Shown: positions 10,667 to 20,938, counted from the stretch's first letter. The stretch: DNA of 64,000 nucleotides from Persicitalea jodogahamensis (GCF_014651615.1 NZ_BMXF01000004.1:551698-615697), one strand, 5' to 3'. The notes: generated from the letters alone by a model not told the origin. A program made the numbers and translations.

Positions 10667-11611
10667 TTACTGGTTATTTAAAAAAAGTGAGCTAACAGAT
10701 TCGTGGTCACGGATGCGGCCAATTGCTTTGGCAAATAGTGGCGCAACCGAAATAACTTTAATTTTTTTGCTTTCATGACGCAATGGCATCGAGTCGGTAA
10801 CGATCAGTTCTTCAAGGGCCGAATTTTCGATGTTTTCGTATGCTTTACCCGACATCAGTGCATGCGTACATACTGCCCTTACGGACTTTGCGCCTTTTTC
10901 CAGGATGATTTCGGCGGCTTTACAAAGGGTGCCGCCAGTATCTATCATATCATCAAAAAGAACGACGTTTGCACCTTCGACGTCCCCAATGACCTGCATG
11001 GAGGCAATTTCGTTTGCCCTTTTGCGGTACTTGTCACAAATCACCATATCGGCATTAAGAAACTTAGCGAAGTTTCTTACCCGCGCCGCACCACCTACAT
11101 CTGGAGAGGCAATAAGCAGGTTCTCTAGTTTCAAGGATTCAACGTAAGGAACAAAAATGGAAATGGCTTCCAGATTGTCTACTGGGAAATCAAAAAAACC
11201 CTGAATTTGACCAGCGTGCAAATCAATGGTCATCAAACGGTCCGCTCCCGAAGCCGTCAGCAGATTGGCAATCAGCTTGGCGGCAATCGATACCCGAGGT
11301 TTGTCTTTACGATCCTGCCGGGCGTAGCCAAAATAGGGCAGTACCAATGTTACATTATGAGCCGATGCACGACGGGCCGCATCTGCCATAAGTAGCAATT
11401 CCAGAAGATTGTCGCCAGGAGGAGGAGTGGATTGAATCAGAAAAACGTCACATCCCCTTACTGATTCGTCATACGCAGGAGAGATCTCCCCGTCACTGAA
11501 CTGACGACAGGTGTACCCTCCCAGTGGCCGGCCATACTCTTTGGCAATTTGCTCAGCGAGGTGCGTAGAAAAACTTCCAGAAAAGATCTTAACGGTATTG
11601 ATAGATGCCAT
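10667..11611 (-). CDS. prs: Ribose-phosphate pyrophosphokinase (PRPP synthetase)
   Basis: 314 residues, normal for class I enzymes. Makes PRPP from ribose-5-phosphate and ATP for nucleotide, His and Trp synthesis. Shows FSDGEISP, the DLHAGQIQGFFDFPVDN signature and the PRPP-binding loop VVLFDDMIDTGGTL. First gene of the prs-rplY transcript. Confidence 0.97.
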   Translation of the reverse strand: MASINTVKIFSGSFSTHLAEQIAKEYGRPLGGYTCRQFSDGEISPAYDESVRGCDVFLIQSTPPPGDNLLELLLMADAARRASAHNVTLVLPYFGYARQDRKDKPRVSIAAKLIANLLTASGADRLMTIDLHAGQIQGFFDFPVDNLEAISIFVPYVESLKLENLLIASPDVGGAARVRNFAKFLNADMVICDKYRKRANEIASMQVIGDVEGANVVLFDDMIDTGGTLCKAAEIILEKGAKSVRAVCTHALMSGKAYENIENSALEELIVTDSMPLRHESKKIKVISVAPLFAKAIGRIRDHESVSSLFLNNQ

Positions 11612-11628
11612 GGAATCAAAAAGTTGCG

Positions 11629-11636
11629 CAAAAGTA
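11629..11636 (-). promoter_or_regulatory. Possible -7 box for prs
   Basis: TACTTTTG on the minus strand (TAnnTTTG), 17 nt upstream of the prs ATG. The -33 element is poor (CTG at spacing 19), so this is tentative. Confidence 0.3.
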
Positions 11637-11748
11637 AAAAAAAATGTCGGGCTTTCAGCGATCTGCTTCCAGCTTTACGGTGTTTTAATTTGTGAATAAT
11701 CAGTATTACAATGGATCAGATGATTGTGCGGAGAGGTCAGATCCTGAT

Positions 11749-12324
11749 TTATGGGATTCTGTCATCTTTATTCAATTTGATATAAAAATAAAATATCAGT
11801 AATGCCGAAAGTACCCCAACTACCGCGCCGACCAGGAGATCAAGCGGATAATGGACGCCAACATATATTCGACTGAACGAGTAAACCAAAGCCCAGAGAA
11901 AAAGCCATCTGGTGGCTCTTAATCGGCTGGTTGGCAGTAGATTAATTATTAATGCTATCCCGAAACTTGTGGCAGCATGGGACGATACGAAGCCAAATTC
12001 TCCGCCACACCCCCCCACCAAATGAATCAATGACTCTAAGGAAGGTTCATGACAGGGGCGGGGACGCATAAAGTAGGGCTTAAAGATCGTTGAGGCGATT
12101 TGATCAGAGAGCGTAACCACCGCCAGGATAGAGAGGATCAAGCCGATGGCTTTTAATTTGAATTGCTTTATGATGGCGTACAACAGGAGCACATACAATG
12201 GTATCCAGGTAAGCTTGTTGGTAATCACAATCATTACCGCGTCCCAGTATCGATTATGATGACCGTTCAGCCACAAAAATAAATTCTGATCGAACTGAAT
12301 GATATGGTCCAATAACTGGCTCAC
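11749..12324 (-). CDS. PAP2-family membrane phosphatase
   Basis: 191 residues with several hydrophobic helices. Carries the three acid-phosphatase motifs: KPYFMRPRP (KxxxxxxRP), SSHAA (PSGH-like) and SRIYVGVHYPLDLL (SRxxxxxHxxxD). Such proteins dephosphorylate undecaprenyl pyrophosphate, phosphatidic acid or phosphatidylglycerophosphate at the inner membrane; which applies is not evident. It starts with GTG overlapping the trpS stop by 4 nt, indicating translational coupling. Confidence 0.9.
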   Translation of the reverse strand: MSQLLDHIIQFDQNLFLWLNGHHNRYWDAVMIVITNKLTWIPLYVLLLYAIIKQFKLKAIGLILSILAVVTLSDQIASTIFKPYFMRPRPCHEPSLESLIHLVGGCGGEFGFVSSHAATSFGIALIINLLPTSRLRATRWLFLWALVYSFSRIYVGVHYPLDLLVGAVVGVLSALLIFYFYIKLNKDDRIP

Positions 12325-13295
12325 GCACCAAAACCGAGAGCTTGCCGCATCCGGCTAACGGTCTGCCGTGCTACAACCCTGGCTTTTTCTTCGCCTTCTT
12401 CTAATTTGCTTTCCAGAGCTTTATGGTTGTTCATGTAGTAGTTGAATATCTCCCGAGGCTCCTTGAATTTTTCCAGAATCAATTCATGCAATGCCTTCTT
12501 GGCATGGCCGTAGCCATATCCACCGCGCATATAATTGTCTCGCATCTCTGCGGTCTGATCATCAGAGGCAATTAAGGAATACAGTTGAAATGTGATGTCG
12601 TTATCAGGATTTTTTGGCTCGTCCAATGGAGTCGAGTCTGATAAAATTTTCTTGATTGATTTGAGCAAATCTTTTTCACTCACGAAAATATCGATGTAGT
12701 TATCATAAGACTTACTCATTTTCTGACCATCTATGCCAGGGATAACCATCAGTCGCTCATCTATGCGTGATTCTGGTAGTACCAATATTTCACTTCCCAC
12801 CTGCGAATTGACCGAGGTGGCAATGTCCTTGGTCATCTCAAGGTGCTGTTTTTGGTCTTTTCCAACGGGGACAACATTGGCGTCGTACAGCAGGATATCT
12901 GCCGCCTGCAAAACGGGATAGGTGAAGAGGCCGGCGTTTACATCCGAAAGCTTTTCAGACTTATCTTTGAATGAATGCGCATTAGCCAGCATCGGGTAGG
13001 GGGTAAAGCAATTGAGGTACCAAGCCATTTCGGTATGTTCGGGTACCCTCGATTGTCTCCAGAAAGTGTTGCGATCGGTATCAAAACCAAAAGCCAGCCA
13101 GGCAGAAGCAATGGCTCTTACATTTTCCTCTCGTGTTTTGCCATCTTTAATGGTTATGAGGGAGTGCAGGTCCGCAATGAAGAAAAATGACTCATTGTCG
13201 GGGTTTCGGGAGAGTTCGATGGCAGGAATGATGGCGCCAAGTAAATTGCCGAGGTGTGGACGACCGCTGCTTTGTATACCGGTTAATATGCGCAT
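12321..13295 (-). CDS. trpS: Tryptophanyl-tRNA synthetase
   Basis: 324 residues, normal for bacterial class Ic TrpRS. HIGH-like motif GRPHLGN near the N-terminus, KMSKS loop GQKMSKSYDN, and conserved QAADILLYDANVVPVGKDQ. First gene of a two-gene overlapping unit with the PAP2 phosphatase. Confidence 0.97.
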   Translation of the reverse strand: MRILTGIQSSGRPHLGNLLGAIIPAIELSRNPDNESFFFIADLHSLITIKDGKTREENVRAIASAWLAFGFDTDRNTFWRQSRVPEHTEMAWYLNCFTPYPMLANAHSFKDKSEKLSDVNAGLFTYPVLQAADILLYDANVVPVGKDQKQHLEMTKDIATSVNSQVGSEILVLPESRIDERLMVIPGIDGQKMSKSYDNYIDIFVSEKDLLKSIKKILSDSTPLDEPKNPDNDITFQLYSLIASDDQTAEMRDNYMRGGYGYGHAKKALHELILEKFKEPREIFNYYMNNHKALESKLEEGEEKARVVARQTVSRMRQALGFGA

Positions 13296-13512
13296 TTAGT
13301 CAGTGAACAGTTTTTTGGTAGAATGTATATCGGATAGTACCATTGAAATTTAATTTCTTTCAATTATCTATCGCTGTAAGGTTTTGGCATTTACGAAATG
13401 CGTTGGCAAAATTCGGTAAATTGGAGCGTAAATTTAAAAATCGAGGTAATTATTCCGGTAATACACCACTCAGAGAATCTCAGACCCCAACCATCAAGGC
13501 TCCACAGAACAG

Positions 13513-14187
13513 ATGCTTTCCCCTAAAACACTACGATTTATAAAAGACCTAACCCAAAACAATAACCGTGATTGGTTTCAGGAAAACCGAAAACGATATG
13601 AGGCCGCCAAGGAAGATTTTACGAATTTGGCTGAACGTCTGATACTGGAGGTGGGCCAATTCGAGGAATTAGGTAATACATTGCCCAAAGACTGCGTGTT
13701 TCGGATCAACCGTGACATTCGGTTTGCCAAGGATAAACGGCCTTATAAAAACAACCTCAGTATGGCCATCGGTCCAGGGGGCAGACATTCCGGAAGGGTC
13801 GACTATTATTTGCAAATTCAACCTGGTGATCAGTCGTTCCTGGGGGCGGGTATGTGGAGTCCTACCGCCAATCAGCTCGCCAAGTACCGACAGGAAGTGG
13901 ATTACAATGCGGCCGAGCTCAAAAAAATCATTGAGAATGAGGAATTCAGAAATTTCTTTCCGGAAATTCATGGCGCAGCACTCAAAACGACCCCCAAAGG
14001 ATTTTTAAAAGATCATCCGGAAATAGAACTCCTGCGCCGCAAAGAACTGTTCTTCCTGCACCGTTTCAAGGATGAGGTAGTTCAATCCGAAACATTTATC
14101 CCCGAAATCCTTCATGCAATTCACCTGATCAAACCATACTGCGATTTTCTCAACTACATTTTTCACGACGAAAAGGAGGAAGAGTAG
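13513..14187 (+). CDS. DUF2461 domain-containing protein
   Basis: 224 residues. Matches the TIGR02453/DUF2461 family: N-terminal FIKDLTQNNNRDWFQENR, then VFRINRDIRFAKDKRPYKNN and DYYLQIQPG. The family is widespread and its function is unknown. Predicted cytoplasmic, no signal peptide. It is 108 nt upstream of dnaE on the same strand; no terminator was seen between them. Confidence 0.88.
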   Translation: MLSPKTLRFIKDLTQNNNRDWFQENRKRYEAAKEDFTNLAERLILEVGQFEELGNTLPKDCVFRINRDIRFAKDKRPYKNNLSMAIGPGGRHSGRVDYYLQIQPGDQSFLGAGMWSPTANQLAKYRQEVDYNAAELKKIIENEEFRNFFPEIHGAALKTTPKGFLKDHPEIELLRRKELFFLHRFKDEVVQSETFIPEILHAIHLIKPYCDFLNYIFHDEKEEE

Positions 14188-14295
14188 GGTACTTCTTCAG
14201 TACGGTACTCCAAGGGGCCAGGCTACAAGCGCAAACCCGAAATCGGCGTACCGTGTTCGCTAATTCATTCAATCACAAACTCAAAATCATCAATA

Positions 14296-17200
14296 GTGCA
14301 ATTTTCCCATCTCCACTGCCATACCCAATTCTCGCTGCTCGACGGAGCCGCAGATATCAAGAAGTTATTCAAGAAAGCCAAAGAGGATAATATGCCCGCT
14401 GTGGCCATCACCGATCACGGTAATATGTTCGGTGTATTCGAGTTTGTGGCTGAGGGCAAAAAGCAAGGCGTGAAGCCAATCGTTGGCTGTGAGTTTTATG
14501 TGGTGGAGGACCGCCACAAGCAGCAGTTCACCAAAGAAAATAAAGACGTTCGCTACCATCAACTATTGTTAGCTAAGGATGAAATCGGCTATAAAAACCT
14601 GGTAAAATTGTGCTCCCTGGGGTATATCGAGGGAATGTATGGCAAGTACCCGCGTATCGATAAAGAGTTGATTTTAAAGTACCATGAGGGCCTTATTGCC
14701 ACGACTTGCTGTATTGGAGCTTCTGTACCAAGGACTATCTTGAGAAAAGGGGAGGAGCAGGGCGAGCGCGAATTCAAGTGGTGGCTCGACGTATTTGGAG
14801 AGGATTATTATGTAGAGCTGCAACGGCACGAGATCCGGGATCAGATTATCGCCAATGAGGTTCTGGTTCGTTTTGCCCGCAAGCACAATGTCAAAATAAT
14901 TGCCTCTAATGATTCACACTATGTGGATCAGGAAGACTGGAACGCGCATGACATTCTGCTCTGCATCAACACGGGCGATAAAAAAAGTACCCCTTCGGCT
15001 AAGGATTTCGACGAAGAGAACGGAATTCCGAAAGGCTCTCGCTTCGCATTTTACAGTGACCAGTTCTATTTCAAGAACACGGTTGAGATGACGAAGCTGT
15101 TCCATGATTTGCCCGAGTCAATCGATAATACTAATGAGATCGTTGGCAAAATCAAAACGCTGGAATTGCAAAAGGACATTATGCTGCCCAACTTCCCGAT
15201 TCCTAAGGAATTCCAGACACATACGCTGTCTGATTTTTCGGGAAGGAAAGAGCTGACGGCTGATGTCCTGAATCAATGGGAATACCTCAAACACATCACA
15301 TTTGAAGGGGCGAGGAAAAAATATGGAACCATCACTGCCCAAATCGAGGAGCGGCTCAATTTCGAGCTGGAAACGATCCGCAGCATGGGCTTTCCCGGGT
15401 ACTTCCTCATCGTGGCCGACTTCATCGAAGCGGGGCGAAAAATGGGCGTGTTCATTGGTCCGGGCCGGGGCTCGGCGGCGGGATCGGTGGTGGCTTACTG
15501 CACGGGCATTACCAATATTGACCCCATTAAGTACGACTTACTTTTTGAGCGTTTCCTGAATCCAGACCGGATATCTTTACCCGATATCGACACCGACTTC
15601 GATGATGAAGGCCGGCAAAAAGTGATCGATTACGTAGTCAAAAAGTACGGCTATAATCAAGTGGCTCAGATTGTCACCTATGGTACTATGGCCGCTAAGT
15701 CTGCTATCAAAGATGTAGCGAGGGTGATGGATTTTCCTCTTGCCGACGCTAACGCCCTGGTGAAGCTGGTCCCCGACAAGCCAGCTTACAACATGACCCT
15801 TAACCGGATTTTCAATTCCCCGCTTGACGGCAACGACAGTCTGATTAAACGTGAGGGGATCTCCTACGACGAGATGGAGAACGTCAAGAAAATGCGGACT
15901 GCGGCCAAAGGAAACGATATGGCGGCTCAAGTACTTGCTGAGGCACAGCGATTGGAAGGTACAGTACGTAACGTGGGGATTCACGCGGCGGGCATCATTA
16001 TAGCCCCTAGTGACCTGACGGAAATCATTCCGGTTTCGACTTCCAAGGAATCTGAGTTTTTGATAACCCAGTACCAGGGGAAAATCATTGAAGACGCAGG
16101 GGTCATTAAAATGGATTTCCTCGGGCTGAAAAACCTGACCATCATAAAGGAAGCGCTTCGACTTATTAAGCTGAACCACGGAATCGAGATTGAAATCGAC
16201 GAGATTCCGCTGGACGATATGAAGGTGTATGAGCTTTTCCAGCGCGGGGAAACCAATGCCATATTCCAGTTTGAATCGGATGGCATGAAGAAGTACATGC
16301 GCGAACTGGCTCCCGACCGTTTCGAGGACCTTATCGCCATGAATGCGTTGTACCGTCCGGGACCTCTGGCCTACATCCCTAACTTCATTAGGCGTAAGCA
16401 TGGACTGGAAGCCATTGAATACGATCTTCCTGAATTAGAAGAGTACCTGGGCGATACGTATGGAATCACAGTCTACCAGGAACAAGTGATGCTGCTTTCT
16501 CAAAAACTGGCAGGCTTTACCAAGGGGCAGGCTGACACCTTGCGGAAGGCAATGGGGAAGAAGCAGATCGAGACGCTGAACAAAATGAAGGGCTACTTCA
16601 TGGACGGCGGAGCGGAGCGGGGCCATGACAAGAAGAAACTGAATAAGATCTGGACCGACTGGGAAGCATTTGCAGCTTACGCCTTTAATAAATCCCACTC
16701 CACCTGCTATGCCTTCGTAGCTTACCAGACGGCCTACCTGAAAACGCATTACAAAGCCGAATATATGTCGGCGGTAATGACGAGTTCTCTGGGTAATATC
16801 GAGAAAATTACCTTTTTCCTTGAAGAGTGTAAAAGCATCGGCATCCCGGTGTTGGGACCGGATATTAATGAGTCGGACCGGCAGTTTAATCCCAATAAAA
16901 AGGGCGAAGTGCGCTTTGGGTTGGCAGGGATTAAAGGCACTGGCGACGCTGCGGTGGAATCCATAATTTCCGAAAGAGCCTCCAACGGGCCGTTCACTGA
17001 TATCTTCGATTTCATTACCCGTATCGATCTTCGCACTGTCAATAAGAAAACGATAGAAAGCCTGGCCTATGCAGGAGCATTTGATTGTTTTAAAGACATG
17101 CACAGGGCGCAATTTTTTGAAGCTATCGATGGTGAGAGCAGCAATCTCATTGAAAAACTGATTCGCTACGGTAACACCATTCAGGCCGAAAAGGAATCGG

Positions 17201-17949
17201 CACAAGTTTCATTGTTTGGAGGTCTGGGAGGCGACAATACAAGAGCGATGAGTAAGTTTCAACTACCGGAAGTGGAGGAGTGGGGCGATTTGCAAAAACT
17301 TCGACATGAGCAGGAGGTAGTTGGATTCTATATTTCCGGTCATCCCCTCGATACATTCCGGCTGGAAATGGACAGTTTTTGCACTTGCACGGTAGATAAA
17401 GTACTGGACGTACCGGAAGAAATGACGCATCCAATCTACCTGGGTAAAGATATCAGCGTCGCAGGTATTGTCACAAGCGTGATGGAGCGGGTTTCGAAGC
17501 GGGGGAGCCCTTTCGTGATTTTCAAGATTGAAGACTACCGCGGTTCCATGGAAATGCTGCTCGGCGGAGATGACATGGTTCGATTAAAGAACTATCTTCA
17601 GGTTGGAAATTTTCTGTACATCAAAGGAAAAGTTCAGAGCCGCTACTATAACGAAGATCAGTTTGAGTTCAAAATCGCAAGCATTCAGCTACTTACTGAA
17701 ATCAGGGAACAAATGTGTAAGGAGGTACGCATGACCTGTCCGCTGGATGTCATCGACCAAAAGTTCGTGACACTGTTGAACGATGTGCTCAAATCCCACC
17801 CTGGAAAATTTGCCCTGAGTTTGGCTGTGACTGATCCTGAAACCAAAGCCAAAGTACAGTTGCTTTCGCGCGCCTACCGGGTGGATGGCTCCAATGAATT
17901 GTTTGATCGGCTGAAATTATTGGAAGGCGTACAGTTTTCCCTCAACTGA
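14296..17949 (+). CDS. dnaE: DNA polymerase III subunit alpha
   Basis: 1,217 residues. Replicative polymerase: N-terminal PHP domain (HLHCHTQFSLLDGAADI), the palm catalytic motif PDIDTDF near residue 430, GPGRGSAAGS, the NVGIHAAGIII region, a helix-hairpin-helix segment and a C-terminal OB-fold (around 1,020-1,100). The start is GTG at 14296, which places the PHP domain at the very N-terminus as usual; no in-frame ATG would keep it. Confidence 0.97.
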   Translation: MQFSHLHCHTQFSLLDGAADIKKLFKKAKEDNMPAVAITDHGNMFGVFEFVAEGKKQGVKPIVGCEFYVVEDRHKQQFTKENKDVRYHQLLLAKDEIGYKNLVKLCSLGYIEGMYGKYPRIDKELILKYHEGLIATTCCIGASVPRTILRKGEEQGEREFKWWLDVFGEDYYVELQRHEIRDQIIANEVLVRFARKHNVKIIASNDSHYVDQEDWNAHDILLCINTGDKKSTPSAKDFDEENGIPKGSRFAFYSDQFYFKNTVEMTKLFHDLPESIDNTNEIVGKIKTLELQKDIMLPNFPIPKEFQTHTLSDFSGRKELTADVLNQWEYLKHITFEGARKKYGTITAQIEERLNFELETIRSMGFPGYFLIVADFIEAGRKMGVFIGPGRGSAAGSVVAYCTGITNIDPIKYDLLFERFLNPDRISLPDIDTDFDDEGRQKVIDYVVKKYGYNQVAQIVTYGTMAAKSAIKDVARVMDFPLADANALVKLVPDKPAYNMTLNRIFNSPLDGNDSLIKREGISYDEMENVKKMRTAAKGNDMAAQVLAEAQRLEGTVRNVGIHAAGIIIAPSDLTEIIPVSTSKESEFLITQYQGKIIEDAGVIKMDFLGLKNLTIIKEALRLIKLNHGIEIEIDEIPLDDMKVYELFQRGETNAIFQFESDGMKKYMRELAPDRFEDLIAMNALYRPGPLAYIPNFIRRKHGLEAIEYDLPELEEYLGDTYGITVYQEQVMLLSQKLAGFTKGQADTLRKAMGKKQIETLNKMKGYFMDGGAERGHDKKKLNKIWTDWEAFAAYAFNKSHSTCYAFVAYQTAYLKTHYKAEYMSAVMTSSLGNIEKITFFLEECKSIGIPVLGPDINESDRQFNPNKKGEVRFGLAGIKGTGDAAVESIISERASNGPFTDIFDFITRIDLRTVNKKTIESLAYAGAFDCFKDMHRAQFFEAIDGESSNLIEKLIRYGNTIQAEKESAQVSLFGGLGGDNTRAMSKFQLPEVEEWGDLQKLRHEQEVVGFYISGHPLDTFRLEMDSFCTCTVDKVLDVPEEMTHPIYLGKDISVAGIVTSVMERVSKRGSPFVIFKIEDYRGSMEMLLGGDDMVRLKNYLQVGNFLYIKGKVQSRYYNEDQFEFKIASIQLLTEIREQMCKEVRMTCPLDVIDQKFVTLLNDVLKSHPGKFALSLAVTDPETKAKVQLLSRAYRVDGSNELFDRLKLLEGVQFSLN

Positions 17950-18049
17950 TTCCTATTGTCAAGGTTGCCCCTGATCCATTAGGAACTTTTGTCGATCCCG
18001 ATTCGGTTAAATACCTAAATCATACAATATCAATATAGAAATTAGAATC

Positions 18050-18382
18050 ATGGCAAAAGCACTCGAAGTTACCGACAAGAGTTTTGATGAATTAATTGCG
18101 GGAGATAAGCCCGTCCTCGTAGATTTTTGGGCCGAATGGTGCGGACCCTGTAAGATGATCGGCCCAGTGGTCGAGCAGTTGGCCGGGGAGTTTGAAGGTA
18201 AGGCTGTTGTTGCCAAGATGGACGTCGACGCCAACGCTCAAATTCCTGCCAAGTTTGGTATCCGCAGCATCCCTACGCTGATGATCTTCAAAGGTGGTCA
18301 GTTGGTCGATAAAGTCGTTGGTGCAGTGCCCAAGTCAGTTTTGGAGCAAAAATTGAACGAGCAATTGGCGGTAGTGAATTAA
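18050..18382 (+). CDS. trxA: Thioredoxin
   Basis: 110 residues, cytoplasmic disulfide reductase. Active site WCGPC with Cys31 and Cys34, cis-Pro region RSIPTLMIF, and typical thioredoxin length with no signal peptide. It lies 100 nt after dnaE and is followed by a strong terminator. Confidence 0.97.
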   Translation: MAKALEVTDKSFDELIAGDKPVLVDFWAEWCGPCKMIGPVVEQLAGEFEGKAVVAKMDVDANAQIPAKFGIRSIPTLMIFKGGQLVDKVVGAVPKSVLEQKLNEQLAVVN

Positions 18383-18410
18383 TCTGCGCTACCTCCACTA
18401 TATAAATTTG

Positions 18411-18438
18411 GCCCCAATCTTCTGATTGGGGCTTTTTT
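18411..18438 (+). terminator. Rho-independent terminator after trxA
   Basis: 9-bp stem GCCCCAATC / GATTGGGGC with a 4-nt loop (TTCT) and six T. Confidence 0.93.
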
Positions 18439-18530
18439 AGTGGCCACTGAATTGTGCGGGCGGTTCATTTCAACCGATTAGAAAGCTGAGTCGTTGGTAT
18501 GCTGTCAGTAACTACCTGTAGCTGGTTGTT

Positions 18531-19739
18531 TTAGCCCAATTCCCCCATAATAATCCCGATTGCATCCTGAATCTCCTTTTCCGATATGGTTAGTGGCGGA
18601 GCAATACGCATGGAATTATCGCAGAATAAAAACCAGTCAGTTATCACCCCCGCCAGAATGCAACAGTCTATAACGGGTTTCAATACCTCAAAGGATTCCA
18701 TCTCGGCGGCAAGCATGAGTCCCTGGCCGCGTACTTCTTTTATTTTAGGATGGATGAGCAGGGATTTAATCAGATTGCCCTTACTATTGGCTTCTTCTGC
18801 AAGATTGGCTGATTGTATAATCTGCAAGGTAGCAAGCGAAGCCGCGCAGCAAACCGGATGCCCACCGAAGGTAGTGATATGGCCAAGGATAGGGTTATTT
18901 TTGAAAACGGCCATTAATTGAGTTGGTGCCATGAAAGCACCAATCGGCATACCACCGCCCATGCCTTTTGCTGATAGCAGAATATCGGGGTACACTTCCA
19001 CATGTTCGAAGGCCCAAAAAGTGCCCGTACGACCAAAACCCGTTTGAATTTCGTCAAAAATCAGGAGGGCTCCCACGTCTGAGCAGCGCTGGCGTAAAGC
19101 TGTAAAATACTCCGCGGGAGGAATTCTTACCCCTGATTCGCCCCCGATAACTTCAATTATCACCGCTGCGGTCCGGCAGGTGATCTGTTCCAAATCAGGT
19201 AGATGTCCATGCCTGATCTGTTTAATTCCGGGCAAGAGAGGGCGAAAGTTCCTCTTAAAAAATTCTGCGCCTGAAATACTCAACGCCCCCTGGGTGGCTC
19301 CATGATACGCGTTATAGCAGGAGATAAACTCGCTTCGACCAGTGAAACGTTTGGCTAGTTTCATGGCTCCTTCCACCGCTTCGGTACCAGAATTGGTGAA
19401 ATAAACAGAGTCGATCAGTCCAAAAGGGGAGGGGGATTGACAAGGGATGTCAAGGGTTTTAACCAGCGCCTCTGCCAGCTTTACTTGCGGACTCTGCACA
19501 AATTCGCCATACACCATCAGGTGCATGTACTTGTCCAGTTGGTCGTGGATTGCCGACAGAATTTCAGGATGGCGGTGCCCCACATTACTTACGGCAATGC
19601 CTGAAATCAGATCAAAGTACCTTTGGCCATCCGGACCATACAGAAATACTCCTTCCGCACGCTCAATTTCGAGGGCAAGGGGAAAGTCGGAAGTCTGGGC
19701 GAGGTGGTCAAAGAATAGCTGCCGTTGGCTAAGGTGCAT
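18531..19739 (-). CDS. Class III PLP-dependent aminotransferase
   Basis: 402 residues. Resembles acetylornithine/ornithine/omega-amino acid transaminases: NSGTEAVEGAMKLAKR phosphate-binding region, Asp229 (IFDEIQTGFGRTG) and PLP Lys258 (SAKGMGGGMPIG). Last gene of a six-gene minus-strand run and only 5 nt after the ATP-grasp-like gene, so it probably supplies or consumes an amino or aldehyde group in the same pathway. No arginine-biosynthesis genes are adjacent, so an argD/rocD role is less likely. Substrate not assignable. Confidence 0.88.
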   Translation of the reverse strand: MHLSQRQLFFDHLAQTSDFPLALEIERAEGVFLYGPDGQRYFDLISGIAVSNVGHRHPEILSAIHDQLDKYMHLMVYGEFVQSPQVKLAEALVKTLDIPCQSPSPFGLIDSVYFTNSGTEAVEGAMKLAKRFTGRSEFISCYNAYHGATQGALSISGAEFFKRNFRPLLPGIKQIRHGHLPDLEQITCRTAAVIIEVIGGESGVRIPPAEYFTALRQRCSDVGALLIFDEIQTGFGRTGTFWAFEHVEVYPDILLSAKGMGGGMPIGAFMAPTQLMAVFKNNPILGHITTFGGHPVCCAASLATLQIIQSANLAEEANSKGNLIKSLLIHPKIKEVRGQGLMLAAEMESFEVLKPVIDCCILAGVITDWFLFCDNSMRIAPPLTISEKEIQDAIGIIMGELG

Positions 19740-19744
19740 GGATG

Positions 19745-20938
19745 TTAGTTTTCGTAAAACGCTGCGCTTCCGCCTACCCAGGTAAAGTCTTTGTTAAAAC
19801 GAACACCAATCATTTCGCCGCGACTCAGGCGGCTGAGGCTGGTCAGTAATTGAGGGCGTTTTGCGTCATCCGGCCAAATGTAAAGCATCCTGATTTCGCA
19901 CTTTACAAGCCCATCAGGGGCCTGAACGACAGGCTCGTAGTTTACCTTTTTTTGTAAAATATAATTTTCCGGATCCGTTATTCCCACCAGTTCATCCCGC
20001 TTTACGTGCAGTTGAACCCCGGTTCCGGCAAAAGAAAAAAGAGGTTTGAGTACGTAGTTGTCCAAATCATCAGGAAAATTTCCCTGATAGTCACTCAGGA
20101 ATTTAGTCTCGGGGACGTAAGGGCTACGAAACAATGGTAGGGTGTACTTACTGATTCGAAAGAACCAGTTGGGATGACCCACCCAGGTTACATCCACATC
20201 GTCGGTGAAGACATAATCACTTTTTAAGTTGGGAAAGTTTGTCAGGTCATCAAAAATCAGTCGGTTATATATACGTCTGACCTGAATTTTTTTACCGTCT
20301 TTTTCATAAAAAAGCTTTCGACCTTCTTTAATCAATTCCGTGTAACAGACAGCTTTGACGCCCAGCATCCGTTCAGTAACTGCAAAGTCAACCCTCGTTT
20401 TTTGCTGTTCTGGATATATTTCCAGAAGGATAACATTTTCAGGAGCTTCATTTCCGACAATCAATTCCCTCAGGGATTCCATGTACTCTTCGTAGGTACT
20501 TACTCCAAAGGCATAGTTAAAAGACTCAGGAATTGGAGCGTGAAATTTGAACAATTCCGATAAATAGGCTTGATAAGCCATGAGCGACGGGAAGCCCTGT
20601 AACTCTATCAACTGGGGCTCTAATTCGTCTTGATCGTTTTTACAAATGGCAAAGTCTATGGCAAGAAAGGAGGGGTGCTGATTCTCATTAGGTACCCGTT
20701 GTGCAGGTGGAATGGCACGGTCCGTATTATTTTTGAAGTCATCCGATGCCATAATATCGATAAAACTTTCACAGGCTTCAATTAACTTTTTTTTCAAGGA
20801 AAGCGGCACAAAAACCGGACTTTCTGCTACCCGAAAATCCAGTTCTCCAGGAAAATCTTTTTCGATGGAAGCTAAGAGATTTTGGTATAAATCTTCACTA
20901 AACGCCTCGTTATAAGTTCTCCGGGCGGCTTGTTGCAT
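19745..20938 (-). CDS. ATP-grasp-like ligase of unknown specificity
   Basis: 397 residues, no signal peptide. I do not recognise a characterised family. The C-terminal third shows features expected of ATP-grasp enzymes: YVLKPLFSFAGTGVQL (Lys plus small-residue loop), YILQKKVNYEPVV, then CEIRMLYIW. The N-terminal half has PQLIELQGFPSLMAY, resembling a substrate-binding portion of circularly permuted or glutathionylspermidine-synthase-like ATP-grasps. Located 25 nt after the amidotransferase and 5 nt before the aminotransferase. The ATP-grasp assignment is an inference from motif spacing. Confidence 0.6.
   Translation of the reverse strand: MQQAARRTYNEAFSEDLYQNLLASIEKDFPGELDFRVAESPVFVPLSLKKKLIEACESFIDIMASDDFKNNTDRAIPPAQRVPNENQHPSFLAIDFAICKNDQDELEPQLIELQGFPSLMAYQAYLSELFKFHAPIPESFNYAFGVSTYEEYMESLRELIVGNEAPENVILLEIYPEQQKTRVDFAVTERMLGVKAVCYTELIKEGRKLFYEKDGKKIQVRRIYNRLIFDDLTNFPNLKSDYVFTDDVDVTWVGHPNWFFRISKYTLPLFRSPYVPETKFLSDYQGNFPDDLDNYVLKPLFSFAGTGVQLHVKRDELVGITDPENYILQKKVNYEPVVQAPDGLVKCEIRMLYIWPDDAKRPQLLTSLSRLSRGEMIGVRFNKDFTWVGGSAAFYEN

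Noticed and set aside
15577..16401. 274- and 256-codon antisense frames in dnaE (also 16435-17205)
   Set aside because: Shadows of a long, well-conserved gene; no recognisable domain.
18531..19739. Acetylornithine aminotransferase (argD)
   Set aside because: Motifs fit the general class III family and no arginine genes are nearby; the position in the ligase unit suggests another substrate.
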